DNA of 64,000 bases from Bromus sterilis (GCA_950022295.1 OX465601.1:110689501-110753500), one strand, 5' to 3'. Positions 10,540 to 22,679 are shown, counted from the stretch's first letter. Numbers and translations: made by a program. Notes: generated by a model not told the origin, from the sequence alone.

Positions 10540-13500
10540 TGTAACAGCCCACATGTAATAACTAGCAAACACCATGTATTTTTACCTTGTCTGTTGAACT
10601 TGTAACTTGTCATGGTGGATGTTTATGATATTTCATGTGATGATTTGAAGTTGCATTGGGATTGGAGCCCATATGCTTTGTGATCAAAGGTGATCTATGT
10701 GGTGCAAGTGACTTGATGTTGCAATTGTTCTGTCCACATGCCACCTTCCCTCAACCTCATTTTTGGCATAGCCATTTCTTTTGTCTTGGCAAGGATTGTC
10801 ATCTTTTCAAATTCTTTTTACAACATTAAAAAACAGTAGCCCTAGTTCAAAGTGATTTTGAAATTCAAAAAAGGGGCCACATTTTTTATGTTGCCAAAAT
10901 TGGTCAAACCAATTTTGTAAAATCCAGTAAAATGCAAGGTTCAAGATTATCAAGTTCATGGAATTTTGCACCTTGTGTTTTCTTCTCAAAAATCCCATAA
11001 GCACCTTTTTCTATTTAATTTAAATGAGAAATGGTACTGTTTGCATTTGGGGTGATTGTCTCTGCATTCCAAAATTGTGCAACCAATTTTGGGTGATCAA
11101 GCATCTTGCAAGGAGTATATAAAAATATTTAATATATTTTTTTCTCCTTCATTTCCTTTGCTTTCCTTTTTATTTTGTCTGCTGCTTATTTAAATAGGCA
11201 AAAGATCCTTTTTTTTCCTTTTCCAAATCGAAGGGACGGCCCAGCCAACGGGCCTATCTTGTTGGATATATGCTCTAGAGGCAAATAATATATGATTATT
11301 CCAATATATCTAAGCAAGTTCATAACCAGTTTAATACCGTGCTAGAACTGCATCAGTGAAACAATGATGCAGGTGTGGTATAGAAACCCCAGAGTTCCTA
11401 GTTAGCCTCTACATCGATAACTAGTTCATGGTCAACATGATTGTCGTGGTTTCGCGATCATGGACAATTAAGTCTCTTGACCATGAGGTCACCTCACGGG
11501 TTAAGTGACGTGATGAACATTGCCCAAAGCAAGCATTACAGCATGATCAAATCTTATGAAGGTTCAGTGTTGTAATTACAGAACGTGGTAGACCGTTCCT
11601 TTGACCGTGAGTACGTGCATAATCACTATCTTCCCGGATGCTTTGACTTACATCCCACCACCTGACTGAAATATGCGGGTCATAACGGTTGTATCTTAGG
11701 TATTCCGTGGAGATATGTTGAGGAGTATTGTTTACAAGAGAGGGATTTGTCAATCCATATAATGGATAGATACTCGGGGCCCACTCGGTGAGATTCCATC
11801 CATAAAGCTGCGCAGCGTGTGACTAGGTCACGGGGATGAATATCACGGGAACGAGTGTATAAGGATTTAGTTCGGAACGAGGTTGAACCAGACATAGGAT
11901 GTCATTGATCGAATCTCGGAACAATCCAGTATCGCTGACAAAGGGAATGCTATACGACGTAAGGTCCAATCGGTGTTGATATCCGGAATGCACAGGGGTC
12001 ATTATGGGCATCCAGGTCCCGCTGATGATCATTGACTGTTGCCTCTGCTCGGTCATGACTGGAGTGTTCTCGGACCGTAGGGTAACACACTTAAGGGCTC
12101 GATGAAATCGGAGACCTTTTCGGAACCATCGGAGCAACCAGAGAATTAAGGAGACAATATCGGAGGAGTACCGTATTGAACCGAAACAAGTTCGGAGTGA
12201 GCCGGAAGTGTTTCCGGAGCACAGGGAGATGAAATAATATGTTTTAGTTATTAATTAATTGTATTAATAATTAAAATCATTTTATTTCTAATTAATATGT
12301 GCTATGGGCCTTAGTGGAGAAAAAGGCCCATTAAGGAATTAAAGGGAAAAGAAAAAAGAAAAGAAAAGGGGGGGGGGAGGCGCCATGGGCCCTAGGGCCC
12401 ATGAGGGGTGCGCCCCCTCTCCCCCCTTGGCCGGCCAACTCCCCCCTAGCAAAGGGTTTAGTCCCACATTGCTAGGGGAGGTGGGTTGACTCCCTTCCCC
12501 ATCCTATATAAAGACAGGCAGGGTGCACATAATTAATACACAGAAATTCGTGAGAAAATAAATATAACTCCGAATTGAGATCGGTTTTCTCCGGTCTCCT
12601 CCCCTCTCTGGTCTCTTCCACGGTGGGCTCCCTAGTGTGAGCCTATAGTGGAATTGAGACCTCTCTGCTAGAATCGGAGGCCGTCGTGCTGCCGAAGCTC
12701 CGTCCGGAGGTCTGCTTCCGCCCCCTCCGCTGGATCGGAGAACGGAGGTCGTCATCGAGTCTCGTACGTGTGCGAGTACTACGAGGTGCTGCACGTGTGG
12801 CACTACACCCATCCGGGTGCTCAACACAGCCAGGGGGCTGTGAAACTTGATCGGCTACATCAACCACGTTTGCGGGAACGTTTCCCGCGCAACGGACTAC
12901 ACCCCGAGGTATGTTATTTCCGCACTACTATCTGTTACGGTAATACGGCTAGCTAGATCTTGGGTTAAGGGAACGCCAGTTAGGAAAAATTTGTGTTTTC
13001 TGCTGCGAACCCCAACATATCTCTTCTCGGGCTGTGGCCCACAGCGAAGGGGTACGCAGGGGCCTCTCACCACCGTTGGATAGATCCAACGGCTGGGACT
13101 CGCTGCCTTTCCACCGTGGCCGGAGGGGACCCCGGCGAACCCTCTCACAGCCGGCGGCCACGGGGGCGCCTCGACGTTGACGTGGCCGAAAGGAGCCCCT
13201 ATATAGCTGCCGTCCCCGGGAGAGAACCCTAGCTTAGCTCCCCCATTTACAAATCTCGCCGCGGCGCCTGCTCGCCGCCAGCCGCTCCCCTGTTCCGCCC
13301 AGAGAGGAGCTCCGGTGAGCGATTCCGGCGATCCCCGTGCAAATCCTTGGCCGTGCGCTTGCGTAGAGTTGTGCTGGACCTCAAGCTCTCCTCTCCCGTC
13401 GTGCAGGTCCTCGCGTGGAGGCTTCTTCTTCCCCGCGACGACGAGCTCCGCCGCGGAAGCGTCTCCTTCCCCGACGACGGCGCCTTCATCTTCTTCCCCT

Positions 13501-16500
13501 ACGGCGAGGTTGGGACACGCTACGTGACCCACTAGGTGAGCGCCTCGACGTCCTCCTCCCGTAGATGAGCTTAGTGTTCCCGTTCGCGTAGCTGTAGGAC
13601 TTCTGCCACTCGACTAGCCGCCGATGAGGTTTTCGGAGTCGCCGTGTCCAGTGCACCGCAGGGGCGTGTCCACGCGTGTCCAGAGCGCGTACAGGGCGCG
13701 TCTTTGGCCCATAGAATCATGTGTGCGCAAGGAGAAGAAGGTGCGCTTGTCTGAAGCTATGTGCGGTGTTTGTTTCATCAGAGCCGCCGTGGTTTCAGGC
13801 GAGCCTGGCCTGCCCTCCGGTGAGATCCAGGTCGGAACTAGGGCACCCACGTGATCGTGGTACTGCCCCCTTCCGTTTGCTGCCGGTGCCGTGGCCGGAG
13901 ACGGGGTGTGCTCGACGCCCGCGTCCTCTGAAGATGGCTGCGCTGCCGTGCGTCTGAAGATTGCAGAGGAGGGTCGTCGCCGTGCTGTTCCCGGCAGGTT
14001 CCCGGCGAGGATATGTGTGGAGCCTAGACTTGGAGTGGTCCCGCGCGTAGAGGGATGTGCCCTCTCGCGTTTGGCTGTGACGGCGTGGCTGGAGGTGACC
14101 GTAGCGCGAGGGGAGCCTCGCCGGAGTTCAAGCGTGCGTCGGGTTTGCAGGCAAAGGCCTGTCTTCTTCTTCAGTTGTAGTGTCGCGCGTTTCAGAGTTC
14201 AGAGGAGGAGCTTCTGTCGCCTGGGCCGAGGAGAAGTGGTGGCCATGGGCCCTGTCCGCGTGGGCTCTGCTCACTTGGGCCGGGGACAGAGAGTTGCGCC
14301 TCTTCGCCCGAAGCCAGCCCATGAGGGTCTAGGCTCTCTCTTTTCTTTTTCTTCTTTTTCTTTTTCCATTTCTTTTCTGATTTAATTCAAATTTGAATTT
14401 GAATTCAAATTCAAATTGGATTTTGACTCCAACTTCATCCAGGGGCATATTATATATGCTTTTGGGGTAGCTTGAGCTACTGAACAGCATGGTGAGGTCT
14501 ATTTTTCATTTGCCCCCTCTAATAATTGAGGTGTGGTAATTTTGCAATATAACCCCTCTTTTTCTTTTGTTTTGATCAAGTTTTATCCAAATTCAAAATT
14601 GGCCATGCCATATATGGATTTTGGGTAGTTTCATCCAAGGAGTTGCATGGTGATAATGATTTAATCATTTGAGCCTTTTTCCAACTGCATGTACCGTAAT
14701 TTTTGCACTCAGCCCCCTGAACTCCAGTTTAATTTGCAACTGTGTTTGCAAATTCAAATGCTACCATAATATATATGGTTTTGGGGTAGCTTTCTGCAAG
14801 GATTGCAATGGTGATTTCCTCATGATGTTTTGTGCAACCCATTTGGACAAGGTGTGACCACCTCAACCAGGATCAATCTATCTTTCCCTGATTGCATCAT
14901 TTCATCTTCAGTGCATTTTGAGATGATGATCATCAGTGCTTTTCAAGTTTTGTTTTATGTCATCTTCAAATCATCTTTCTTCAAAGTCAGACCCTAACAT
15001 ATTGTCATATGAAATGTGGCTGGTTTCCAACTATTGTTGCACCTTCCTTGTGTCAAATTCACCGACACTACTCCGTCTCCGGAATCGATGATTACTTTTC
15101 ACGTTGTTTTATTTATGTTATATGCATTGTTGATCATGCCATGTTGACATGCTACTTACACCTAAAATAAGGCTAAGACCAAAGCCATCTTAACGTAAAT
15201 AAATTGCATATGAAGTTGTTGACGTGTCGTCACCACCTTCATTTAAATCTGACTAGATAGGGTCACATCATGTAAGTTAAACTTGATCACACCATCCTTG
15301 CCTGTGCATTGTACCCGTTACTTACTTGTGTGCCTTTCCTTGCTGGTACCTTACGTTAGCACCTGAGACCGCCGAGGAGACTTACGTGGAGATTTCCGAC
15401 ACCGAGCCAGAGGACCCTGCTGCGTCTGCTTCGACGACCGATTACCCAGGCAAGGGAAAGATTCATGCCATTACTTGATACCTTTCTTCCTACCTACCTA
15501 GCTGTAGCCTAGAACGTTTGTTTGATCCTATCCACTTGAGTATGCCACCTTCAAAACCCAAACAGCCATGATCCCCACATCCCAGCAAAACATTGTATTT
15601 CTAAGTTACCGCTGCTCAGCCATTGCTTAGTATGAGTAGGAAAACTTGCTGCTTACCCTATGCGATGGTTTGGGATATCATGTTATTTAAAGAAGTTGGT
15701 TGATATTTATTATATTTTATGATGTTAAATTATACTTGACGAAAGATGGGAGACCAGCCTGTTCTCGCCAGGTGTTTTGTTCCATTTGAGTCACCTTGGT
15801 CCTGAGTTCCGGGTATTGTGTTTCTTGACGAGCATGCCTAATCATGTGTGGGATTCTATGGGGTCCCCTTGTCTTACCTACCTAGCTTCATACAATTCTA
15901 GTGGTGGCCAGAGCTGATTTACTGTTTGCAATGTGTGTGTGCTGGTGGTACCCCGGTTGTTTACAAACCAGCTTGGGCCAGGAGGACTTGTGCCTTGGCT
16001 GGCCCACTTTGTCCGGCTGAGGACCCGGTGTCCCATGTGTGATTAACCGGGTATCCAAACCTACGACAGACGGTAGAGGCCGATTCGAGAGCGCGGCTGG
16101 CTTTTGAGTTCGGTGTCGACTCACCCTGGGGCCACCCAGAGTTGTGCATTGTTAGCTAGAGGGACTCTGACGTTCCGGAGTTTCAGGCGTTTACCTAGCC
16201 AAGTGGAAACCGGGCGTACATGCAAAGCCTATGATGGGTAGTTGGTACACCCCTGCAGGGTTAAATATTTTCGAAAAACCGTGTACACGGTTATGGACGA
16301 CTTGAGACCTACTCCTTGTTCATAGAATAACATCAATTTGAATCATAATTAAAACTTGCCTACCGTGTGAGTGCCTTGGTTGCTTTTCTTCGTCCAGGGG
16401 GACCGAGAGAAGATCCAGGTTGTGTTATGCTTGACGTAAGTAGGGGGATAGAAGACTTATGACACGATGTCACGTGTATTTCATGGATCTTACCCCTGCT

Positions 16501-17091
16501 CTAATAGAACGATAGCCACCATATATGCTAGTGCGGCTGCAATCTTTACCTTTATCTGTCTTACCATAGGAAGTTAGTTATTCTGTAATGATATAATCTC
16601 ACCCCTGTTTTCCTTTTGTGCTTTACTGTTTTGCCTGATCGGCCGCTGCAGTGGAGTACTACCTCGACCCGAGTTTTGGACGATACTTCGTGGAGGTGCC
16701 CCCGGAGGACGACGATGAGATCGACCTCGTTCAGTAGATCCTACAGTTGGGCTTCGACGTTCCGTGGGTGGACTCTTTATGTGCAGCCCTCTCTAGGGCA
16801 ATTTGGATTTTGACCGTACTCGGTCGTGTTTGTCTTCCGCATGTTGCATGGTATTATGTTGGGTCCATGGACCTCTGAGATGTTGTAATAAATTTCAGTG
16901 GCGATGTATGCCTTGGACTCTATATATATTTTTGCGTCTTAGTTAAAGTTCTTTGTTCTTATACTTGTTGTTGAGAATCCGGCAGCGACACGAGTGCGAG
17001 TGTCGTGAGTCGGTGGCTCTTTATGCGCTACTAACTTGAGCGGGACGCGAAAGCGACTAACTCGGGTTAGCACCGCATCGGGGGCCTTACA
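10540..17091 (+). repeat. R1 3' LTR, interrupted by a solo LTR
   Basis: Pieces 10540-11259 and 13018-17091 match the 5' LTR end to end. The 1758-bp insert is at 11260-13017. Small differences from the 5' LTR include extra bases near 10997 (taagcacc), near 13690 and near 14583. The TATA box is at 13200-13206. Confidence 0.95.
11260..13017 (+). mobile_element. S1: BARE/Angela-type copia solo LTR
   Basis: A 1758-bp unit starts TGTTGGATATATGCTCTAGA and ends CCCCAACA. It is flanked by tatct at 11255-11259 and 13018-13022. It matches the BARE/Angela/WIS LTR form in start, end and length. It has a TATA box (tatataaa) at 12505-12512 and no internal domain, so it is a solo LTR, normally left by recombination between two LTRs. 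It is a divergent relative of the LTRs at 24283 and 37394. Confidence 0.92.
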
Positions 17092-17096
17092 CTGAA
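17092..17096. repeat. R1 target-site duplication, right copy (ctgaa)
   Basis: Identical to 688-692. Joining the flanks restores continuous R0 LTR sequence. Confidence 0.92.
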
Positions 17097-18943
17097 CCAT
17101 TCTGGACAACTTTTGTGTTCGGAATAAATTCATCCGACAAGTTTTTACCGGCACCGGGAATTATCGACAGATAGCTCGGAGGGGGGGAATTTCGATGATC
17201 GGTGTTTTAGGGGGGTGGGTTGATATACAGATAGCGTATCCGTATTCGTTATATTTTTCTGATAAATTTTGATGTATAAATTATTTGAATCCGAGTTACG
17301 GATTAAAAAATATTAATTTTATAAGTTTAATTCAATTTAAAATAATTATAAATCATTTTCTATTTTCTTTTATTATTTATTTAATATTAATTATATTAAT
17401 TTTAATACTGACCAGTGGGTCCCACTGGTTAGTGACACCTATTAATAATCAGTTTAATTAATTTAACTAATCAGTGGGGGACCCACATGTCATACTCTCA
17501 TATTTAAATTAAATTCATTTTAATTACTAACTAACAGTGGGGCCCAGGTGTCATTGAGACATTGTTTAATTAACAGTTATATTAACCCAGAGGTTATTTT
17601 AATGGACTGGTCCCACATGTAAGCCTAACAGGATATTAAACTTAGCAAAAAAATCTTTTTAACTTAATCCTCTGGCCTTGGGCCCACTAGACAAAGAGAG
17701 AGAGGGAGGGGGGTTTGCCCTGTGGCCAAACCAACCACGCCCGTCGGCGAGCAGAGCAGCACGGCGGCGAGGCCACGGCTGTGTCGGGCCGTCCCGGCGA
17801 GGGGGGTGCAGAGGGAGGGGGTGCGGCGAGGTGGGGTGGGGTTGCGGCACCGCGGTGAGGGTCGCAGGCGCGCGCGAGCAAAGAGCTCGCAGGCTCGGGG
17901 AAAGGTGCGGCTATGGCGACCATGGTGAGCACGGGCGGCGGCTACGGTGACCTGGGCGAGGAATCAACGGATAAAAGCAGGGAATCGAAGGGGGCGCTCA
18001 TGCGGAAGCTCGGGGACGTCTCGGGGTGGACTCGGGGGCTCGGCGCGACGCGAATCGACGACGGTGGCGCGGTGACCGACGGTGAGGAAGAAGGGGCGCG
18101 CACGTTCCACGAGAATCCTCGGGTCGATTGCGTGCACAGGGAGACGCAGACGAACACGACGCATACCCAGGACACGGAGGCGAGGCACGGGGAGCACGGT
18201 GGCCGCGAGCACCACTGCGGCGTGGCCACGGCCGCGCGGGCGAGGTCGGTCCAGAGAGAGGGGGAAGGGAAATGGAGTGATGCCGGGGGGTTCTAGGGTT
18301 CCAGGGGAGGGCGCGGGTCTCGGGGGTCTTATCCCCGCCGGCTAACCGTCGATGGGCGCCACGGCATCCCCCGTACGGCAGGAAGAAGAAGGGGGCGCGG
18401 GGGGGGGGGGCTTGGGGTGGGCCCGCCCAGTGGGGAGGGGAGGGGGGCTGGCTGGTGTGGGCCTTGCCCCCAAGCGTAGGTTAGTTTCTTTTTATTTATT
18501 TATTTTTGTTTTCTTTTACTTATTTTTCTATTCTGTTTTAAATTGTTTTAATGACTTTGGCATTTTTGCTAAGCATGAAACTTGATCCAATAATATTGTT
18601 GCATATTACTGAGATGCCACAAAAAGTTTTGGTAATAAATAAAATCATTGGATTATTTTTGTTTATTTTAAAAGGGCTTTTTGTGCTGTTATGCCACTGT
18701 TAATAATTGTTTGAATTTTTCAGTGGCATGATAAATACCCAAAGTTGGTTTAGAATGGTCCAATGAATATTGTGCATTAAACAAAAGTGGTTTCATAATT
18801 TTTGGACAAAGTTAATTGTCACATGATTTTTGATTTTAACCAAAAGGCATTTTGAAAATGTGACCAAAGCAAAGATGATCATGGGCAATAGTGATTAGTC
18901 AACAGTACAAGTGATTACTGTTACAGACACTGAGGGTGTTACA
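17097..18943 (-). mobile_element. R0 long LTR, right part (reverse)
   Basis: Reverse-strand LTR sequence ends at 18943 with gggtgttaca, the complement of an LTR start TGTAACACCC. The stretch is AT-rich with cagtgggtccca-type repeats near 17411-17610. It is GC-rich at 17690-18480, with G runs near 18388-18412. Short open frames in the GC-rich block are low-complexity and unsupported. The element entered a NUF2 copy: sequence right of 18943 is NUF2 coding. Its matching TSD lies outside the window. Confidence 0.75.
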
Positions 18944-20235
18944 ATAACTGAGACACTTCCTTCATTAAGCTTAGCTTTTCGAGCTTTAACTTGCTTTTCA
19001 ACTGTTTTAGCAGCAGCAAGCTGTTCATGTACATCCTGGATTTTAGAGCAAGTACAATAGAGCTGACTGGGCGGGCTATAAGGAATAAAATAGTATATTG
19101 TTGCTTAGTTGGAAGAGGGAGAAGAGGAGAGAGAAGAAAAGCGGTCTACTAATTAATAGCCAGCTGCAACACGTGCTCTTAGGCACTTTGTGAGATAGAC
19201 ATGTGGGCCATATATTGCTAAAGTAGTATTCCTTATAGCCTTTCTATTATACTTGTTGACTATAAGGTTAGCTATAGATGACATGGCATCTCCTTATAGC
19301 CAGCAGCTGGCTATACTATTAACCATGCTCTTAGAGTGTTGCTTCACCAGTTTTTCATGAGCCTTACTGTGTACTATCTCCAAAGTGGCAGTTTTCTCTT
19401 GAACATTTTGCGTTGCTATTTTCTCAGACTCCTTCAACTTAGCACGGGCTGTTTTCTTCTCTTCCAAGGCCCTCTGAACCTTCTCTGGGGACTTCACAAA
19501 TTTGGACCTCAGTTTGGAGTTTTCTTGGGCATGTTTAGTCAACTCAAAATCAGCCTGTGTAATCTTCCTCTGGATCTCCTCTTTGCTGTCATTGATGGCT
19601 GCTGCTTTTGCTCGCAGGGACAGTTGCTGCTTGTTGTAAACCTGAACTTTCTGCTGCAGAGCATTGACGTCCGCTTCCAGCTGCTGGGCCATGGGCTCCT
19701 CCATCTGCTCCGCGAGCTCATGATCCTTGATCTCCTTCTGATGCTGGGCGATCCTGGCCTTGAGCTCCAGGGTGCGCTCGTGGTAGTTGGGGGCCGCGTC
19801 GACGATGGGCTGCAGGAGGTTTATCCTATCCTCCCTGTAGAACAGGAAGTTGATGAGGGCGCTGAGGACCTCGACGACGCAGCGCGGCGCCGGCTGGGTG
19901 AAGTCGACGAGCGTGAAGCCCTTGTACTGGATGGAGTCGAGGAAGGTCCGCGACTTTTTGTAGAGGCGCAGCAGCCGGATGGCCTCCGCGTGGTGCTCCG
20001 GGTTGTCCAGCGCCTCCAGCTCGCTGAACCCTAGCTGCCCGCCGTCGCCGTCGCCGTCCCCAGGGGCGTCGACGTAGGAGGCGAAGAAGCGGTCGAGGAC
20101 GCCGGGGAGCAGGTCGGGCTGCGGGTTGGCGATATTCTTGGCGCGGAGGTTGGCGACGGGGGCGATCTCGCACTGGAGCAGGTGATCCGCGATCTCCGCC
20201 TGTGACAGTATCGGGAACGCGAAGCCGGATGCCAT
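18944..20235 (-). pseudogene. NUF2: NUF2-like kinetochore gene, intronless broken copy
   Basis: NUF2 is a subunit of the NDC80 kinetochore complex that attaches chromosomes to spindle microtubules. The start Met is at 20235-20233 (MASGFAFPILSQAEIADHL), chosen because it opens the conserved N-terminal calponin-homology-like region. Conserved stretches follow: NPQPDLLPGVLDRFF, GFSELEALDNPEHH, CVVEVLSALINFLFYRE, then a long coiled coil from about residue 135. About 334 codons are visible with no stop once the MITE at 19046-19330 is removed. The frame then resumes IQDVHEQLAAAKTVEKQ and runs to 18944, where R0 interrupts it. The last quarter must lie left of the window or be lost. No introns are seen, whereas plant NUF2 genes are multi-exon to my knowledge, so this looks like a processed retrocopy (inference). 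Confidence 0.85.
19046..19330. mobile_element. PIF/Harbinger-type MITE inside the NUF2 frame
   Basis: A 285-bp insert with imperfect terminal inverted repeats (gagcaagtacaatag at the left; complement of ttaaccatgctc at the right) and inner ggctataagga repeats. The 3-bp TSD tta lies at 19043-19045 and 19331-19333. It has no coding capacity. Removing it and one TSD restores the NUF2 reading frame exactly. Confidence 0.82.
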
Positions 20236-20292
20236 CGAGTCAGACGCCGCCGGGGAGAGGACGGTGGCCGGAGAATCGCCGAGAGATTTTCC
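20236..20292 (-). other. NUF2 5' untranslated segment
   Basis: GC-rich sequence directly upstream of the NUF2 start, ending at the left hAT TSD. An in-frame upstream Met exists at 20340, but only through hAT sequence, so it is not the native start. Confidence 0.5.
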
Positions 20293-21139
20293 CAATGAAA
20301 AAAATAGCGCCCTATAAAATATAGCGAGGCACTGCTCCAAATGCTACACAAGTTATAGCGCGCTAATAGCGTGCTATATTTCAAAATAGAGTTTCCAAAA
20401 AATGATAAATATATCCAGAAGTAAAGTATTTTCAGCAACTAAAATTTTCCCAAGGAAATATATGCACAAGGGCCAAATCCAAGGCAGCTTGTCTCTGTTA
20501 TCAGCTAAACATTAGTATATATATCCAGAATAATACTTTATTTCTATTCTCAGCCATATGCAAGTAAAATTCATATTCAGAGAGGTACTATGTATTTTAA
20601 ACATCAACTATAACCTACAACTAGAACTTTGCTTGCTTCCACTCGAAATTTATATTTAGAAAAATACTCTATATTTGAGAAAGAAAGCACAGTGCCACAT
20701 CCCAACATCAACATCAAAGAAAGCAGCGGCTATAGGGAACAAAAGGCAGTCCAAGGAAACCCTTTTTATCCATTATTATGTATGGTAACCAAGTACAACA
20801 TCGATTAGATGCATTTATTCCACTCAGGCATCAACCAGGCAAGTGCATGTTTCTTCTCAAACATAGTGTTATGGTCATTTTCGTGTAAAAAGAGGAGTGA
20901 GAGAGGTGTGGCCGAGGGAAGTTTTGGACCTGCTGGGTTGAGTCCTGGCTTCCCTATTTTCCTAAAAAATGCATCATGTGTATGCTATAACGCTACAAGT
21001 TACATCGTTATAATGCGCATAGTGCGCTAATAGCGTACATAGCGACTTAGCGGCTAAATTCGCTAAAATATAGCGTTTCCTTTCCTAATATGCTATAACG
21101 CCGTTATAGCGTCATTATATCGTGCTATTTTTTTCGTTG
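20293..21139. mobile_element. hAT-type non-autonomous element rich in tatagcg repeats
   Basis: An 847-bp element with inverted ends caa(t/c)gaaaaaaatagc and the 8-bp TSD gattttcc at 20285-20292 and 21140-21147. The TSD length is the hAT signature. Both ends carry clusters of tatagcg, gcgctata and similar short palindromic repeats (20310-20400 and 20985-21130), a common pattern of subterminal transposase-binding repeats in hAT elements. No transposase frame is present. It lies about 58 bases upstream of the NUF2 start. Confidence 0.82.
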
Positions 21140-21147
21140 GATTTTCC

Positions 21148-21751
21148 CCATATCGGCAAAGTCCTTGACAGGACCTGACTGCTGCTCTAACTGAAGAAAT
21201 GTCGACTCCCAGGGCTAATTTGGTTAACGGGGAATTAATACCGGGGCAGCAAATCCCTGTCTAGGGTATTTTCGAAGCAAATGACATCCCTTCCTTCGCA
21301 AGATTCCTTTCCATGTTTCCTGTTGAAGAAGACGAGGCGTGAAATTTGTTTCCGATCTCTCGAGGCGTGGATTGCTCTCACTGGGATCGGGCCAGAAGGA
21401 TCCCACCAGCAACCAGACAACGATTCATTTTTTCACAGGCTACCACCCACCTCCCATGGGCTTCGAGCCCTAGGATTTGACAGGGATCCCTCCGGGAAAA
21501 ACCAAACGAGGCCTGAAGATGGCTGTGTTCCCCTGTTTCCCTTGCTGATTGTACCGACAGATTGCCATCCAACGGCTCACGACACACATACTGCATCGCC
21601 AAATGGAAGGCTCCTCCACCGTTGATCTGCAAGTGGACGTCATTCCAGTCACTACGCGTCGCTGTTCACCTGCAAACAACAACTCACTGCTTTCCTCTTT
21701 TCTCTTCACCCGCTCCCTCCATGTAATGGCTATAAAAGAAGTGTGAATTCC
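21148..21751. other. Low-repeat island upstream of NUF2
   Basis: Sequence continuous with the NUF2 5' side after the hAT element is removed. No protein was recognised. The short frames on both strands look accidental. A TATA-like ctataaaag lies at 21729-21737, but its gene is unclear. It may contain a Tourist-type MITE (see 21218-21510). Confidence 0.4.
21218..21510. mobile_element. Possible Tourist-like (PIF/Harbinger) MITE
   Basis: The left end gggctaatttggtt and the complement of the right end (aggcctcgtttggtttttcc) resemble the GGGCCTTGTTTGGTT ends of grass Tourist elements, with inner ccctgtc...ctaggg repeats at both ends. No clean 3-bp TSD was found, so the call is tentative. Confidence 0.35.
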
Positions 21752-22326
21752 TGTAGCCCGAGCTACATGTGTCCTGTTATTTTGAAAAAAAATCGAAAAC
21801 CATATTTAAAAGCTTAAAAAAAATTGATTTTTTTTGTGGATACTTATGTGTATTCCTCACATGCGTGTAAAATTTCGTTTGAAAATATTATAATATACAG
21901 TCTGCCCAAAAATAACAAAATTTTGGCCCCAAAACAAGAAAGAAAAAGCCCATTTAAAATCAGGTATTTGTCTTATTTTATTCCCGTGGCGCATTAAGGC
22001 ATAATGATATGAAAATTTGTACAAATCTCCTATACATGTGTATGTATATGAATAAAAAATTAAATTTATTTTGAACTGTTTAACTAATTTTTATGATTTT
22101 TTTTAAAAACGAGCTACAAGGAGCTCAGCCTACATTGGCATTTTTCGCTATAAAAGCCCCTTTCCTTCACTTGTAGGCTAAGTTTTTGATGTTGGGTTGT
22201 AAACCCTAGCCGCCGATGGTGTGCTTGACCTCTCCCTTTCCTGTTTAATCCAATAAATCCGACATCTTTGAGTGAATCCAGTTTGAATTTCCTGTTCATG
22301 TTTGAATTTCCCTTGAGTTCTTGACA
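21752..22326 (+). repeat. R3 5' LTR (about 575 bp)
   Basis: The right end is firm: ttgaca at 22326, directly before the PBS. The left end, tgtagcccgagct at 21752, is a best guess because no second LTR is in the window. A TATA box (ctataaaagc) is at 22148-22157. An internal pair of short inverted repeats (gagctaca-type, 21760 and 22110) leaves open that part of it is a separate small element. Confidence 0.5.
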
Positions 22327-22328
22327 AT

Positions 22329-22341
22329 TGGTATCATGAGC
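22329..22341 (+). other. R3 primer-binding site
   Basis: tggtatcatgagc, an initiator-Met-type PBS with one extra base (t) relative to the usual form, two bases after the LTR end. Confidence 0.75.
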
Positions 22342-22679
22342 CAGTGATTCTCGGCAGCGATTGGATCGGGAGCACAGTTAGGGTTGGGATCTCTCGTAAA
22401 ATCCCCCATCCTTGGGCTCAGATCCCGGTAGCGGTGGATAAGTAATTGGTGGCGGTCTGGAGTAGACATAGTTCGGCTGCAGTTCGAATTGATACTCGGT
22501 TGTTCAAACTCCCTGTTTGGACCGTAAAATTCCGGTGTAGATCTTCGGATTGTGTGGCTTGGCGGCGGACGGAGTTGGTGTCGGCGAACGACGGCGGTAG
22601 ACCATAACCCGAAGTAAGGAAATCCCCACCCAAAACCCACCCCTTTTGTCTGTTGTGTCGAAGGGTTTTGGCAGTACAA

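Larger units (their letters stand above)
693..17091 (+). mobile_element. R1: full-length Tekay-type gypsy chromovirus
   Basis: R1 is an LTR retrotransposon with two long LTRs (693-5435 and 10540-17091, the latter enlarged by a nested solo LTR). Both begin tgtaacag and end ccttaca. A tRNA-iMet-type PBS, gag, a zinc knuckle, protease, RT, RNase H, integrase and a C-terminal chromodomain-like region follow in gypsy order, then a purine tract. The matching TSD ctgaa flanks it. The chromodomain and very long LTRs place it in the Tekay (Del) chromovirus lineage, which is inference from domain order and motifs. Four in-frame stops and at least one frameshift make it non-autonomous. The two LTRs differ by scattered substitutions and a few short indels, so the insertion is not very recent. 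Confidence 0.95.

Noticed and set aside
17678..18345. Several overlapping 60-127-codon frames on both strands in the GC-rich part of the R0 LTR
   Set aside because: Low-complexity Arg/Gly/Ser composition, frames open on both strands at once, no known domain. Explained by high GC and few stop codons.
19336..20034. 232-codon plus-strand frame opposite NUF2
   Set aside because: Leu-rich antisense shadow of the coiled-coil coding strand.
21218..21751. A promoter for an unknown plus-strand gene (ctataaaag near 21729)
   Set aside because: No coding sequence follows before the R3 LTR. A TATA-like word alone is not enough.
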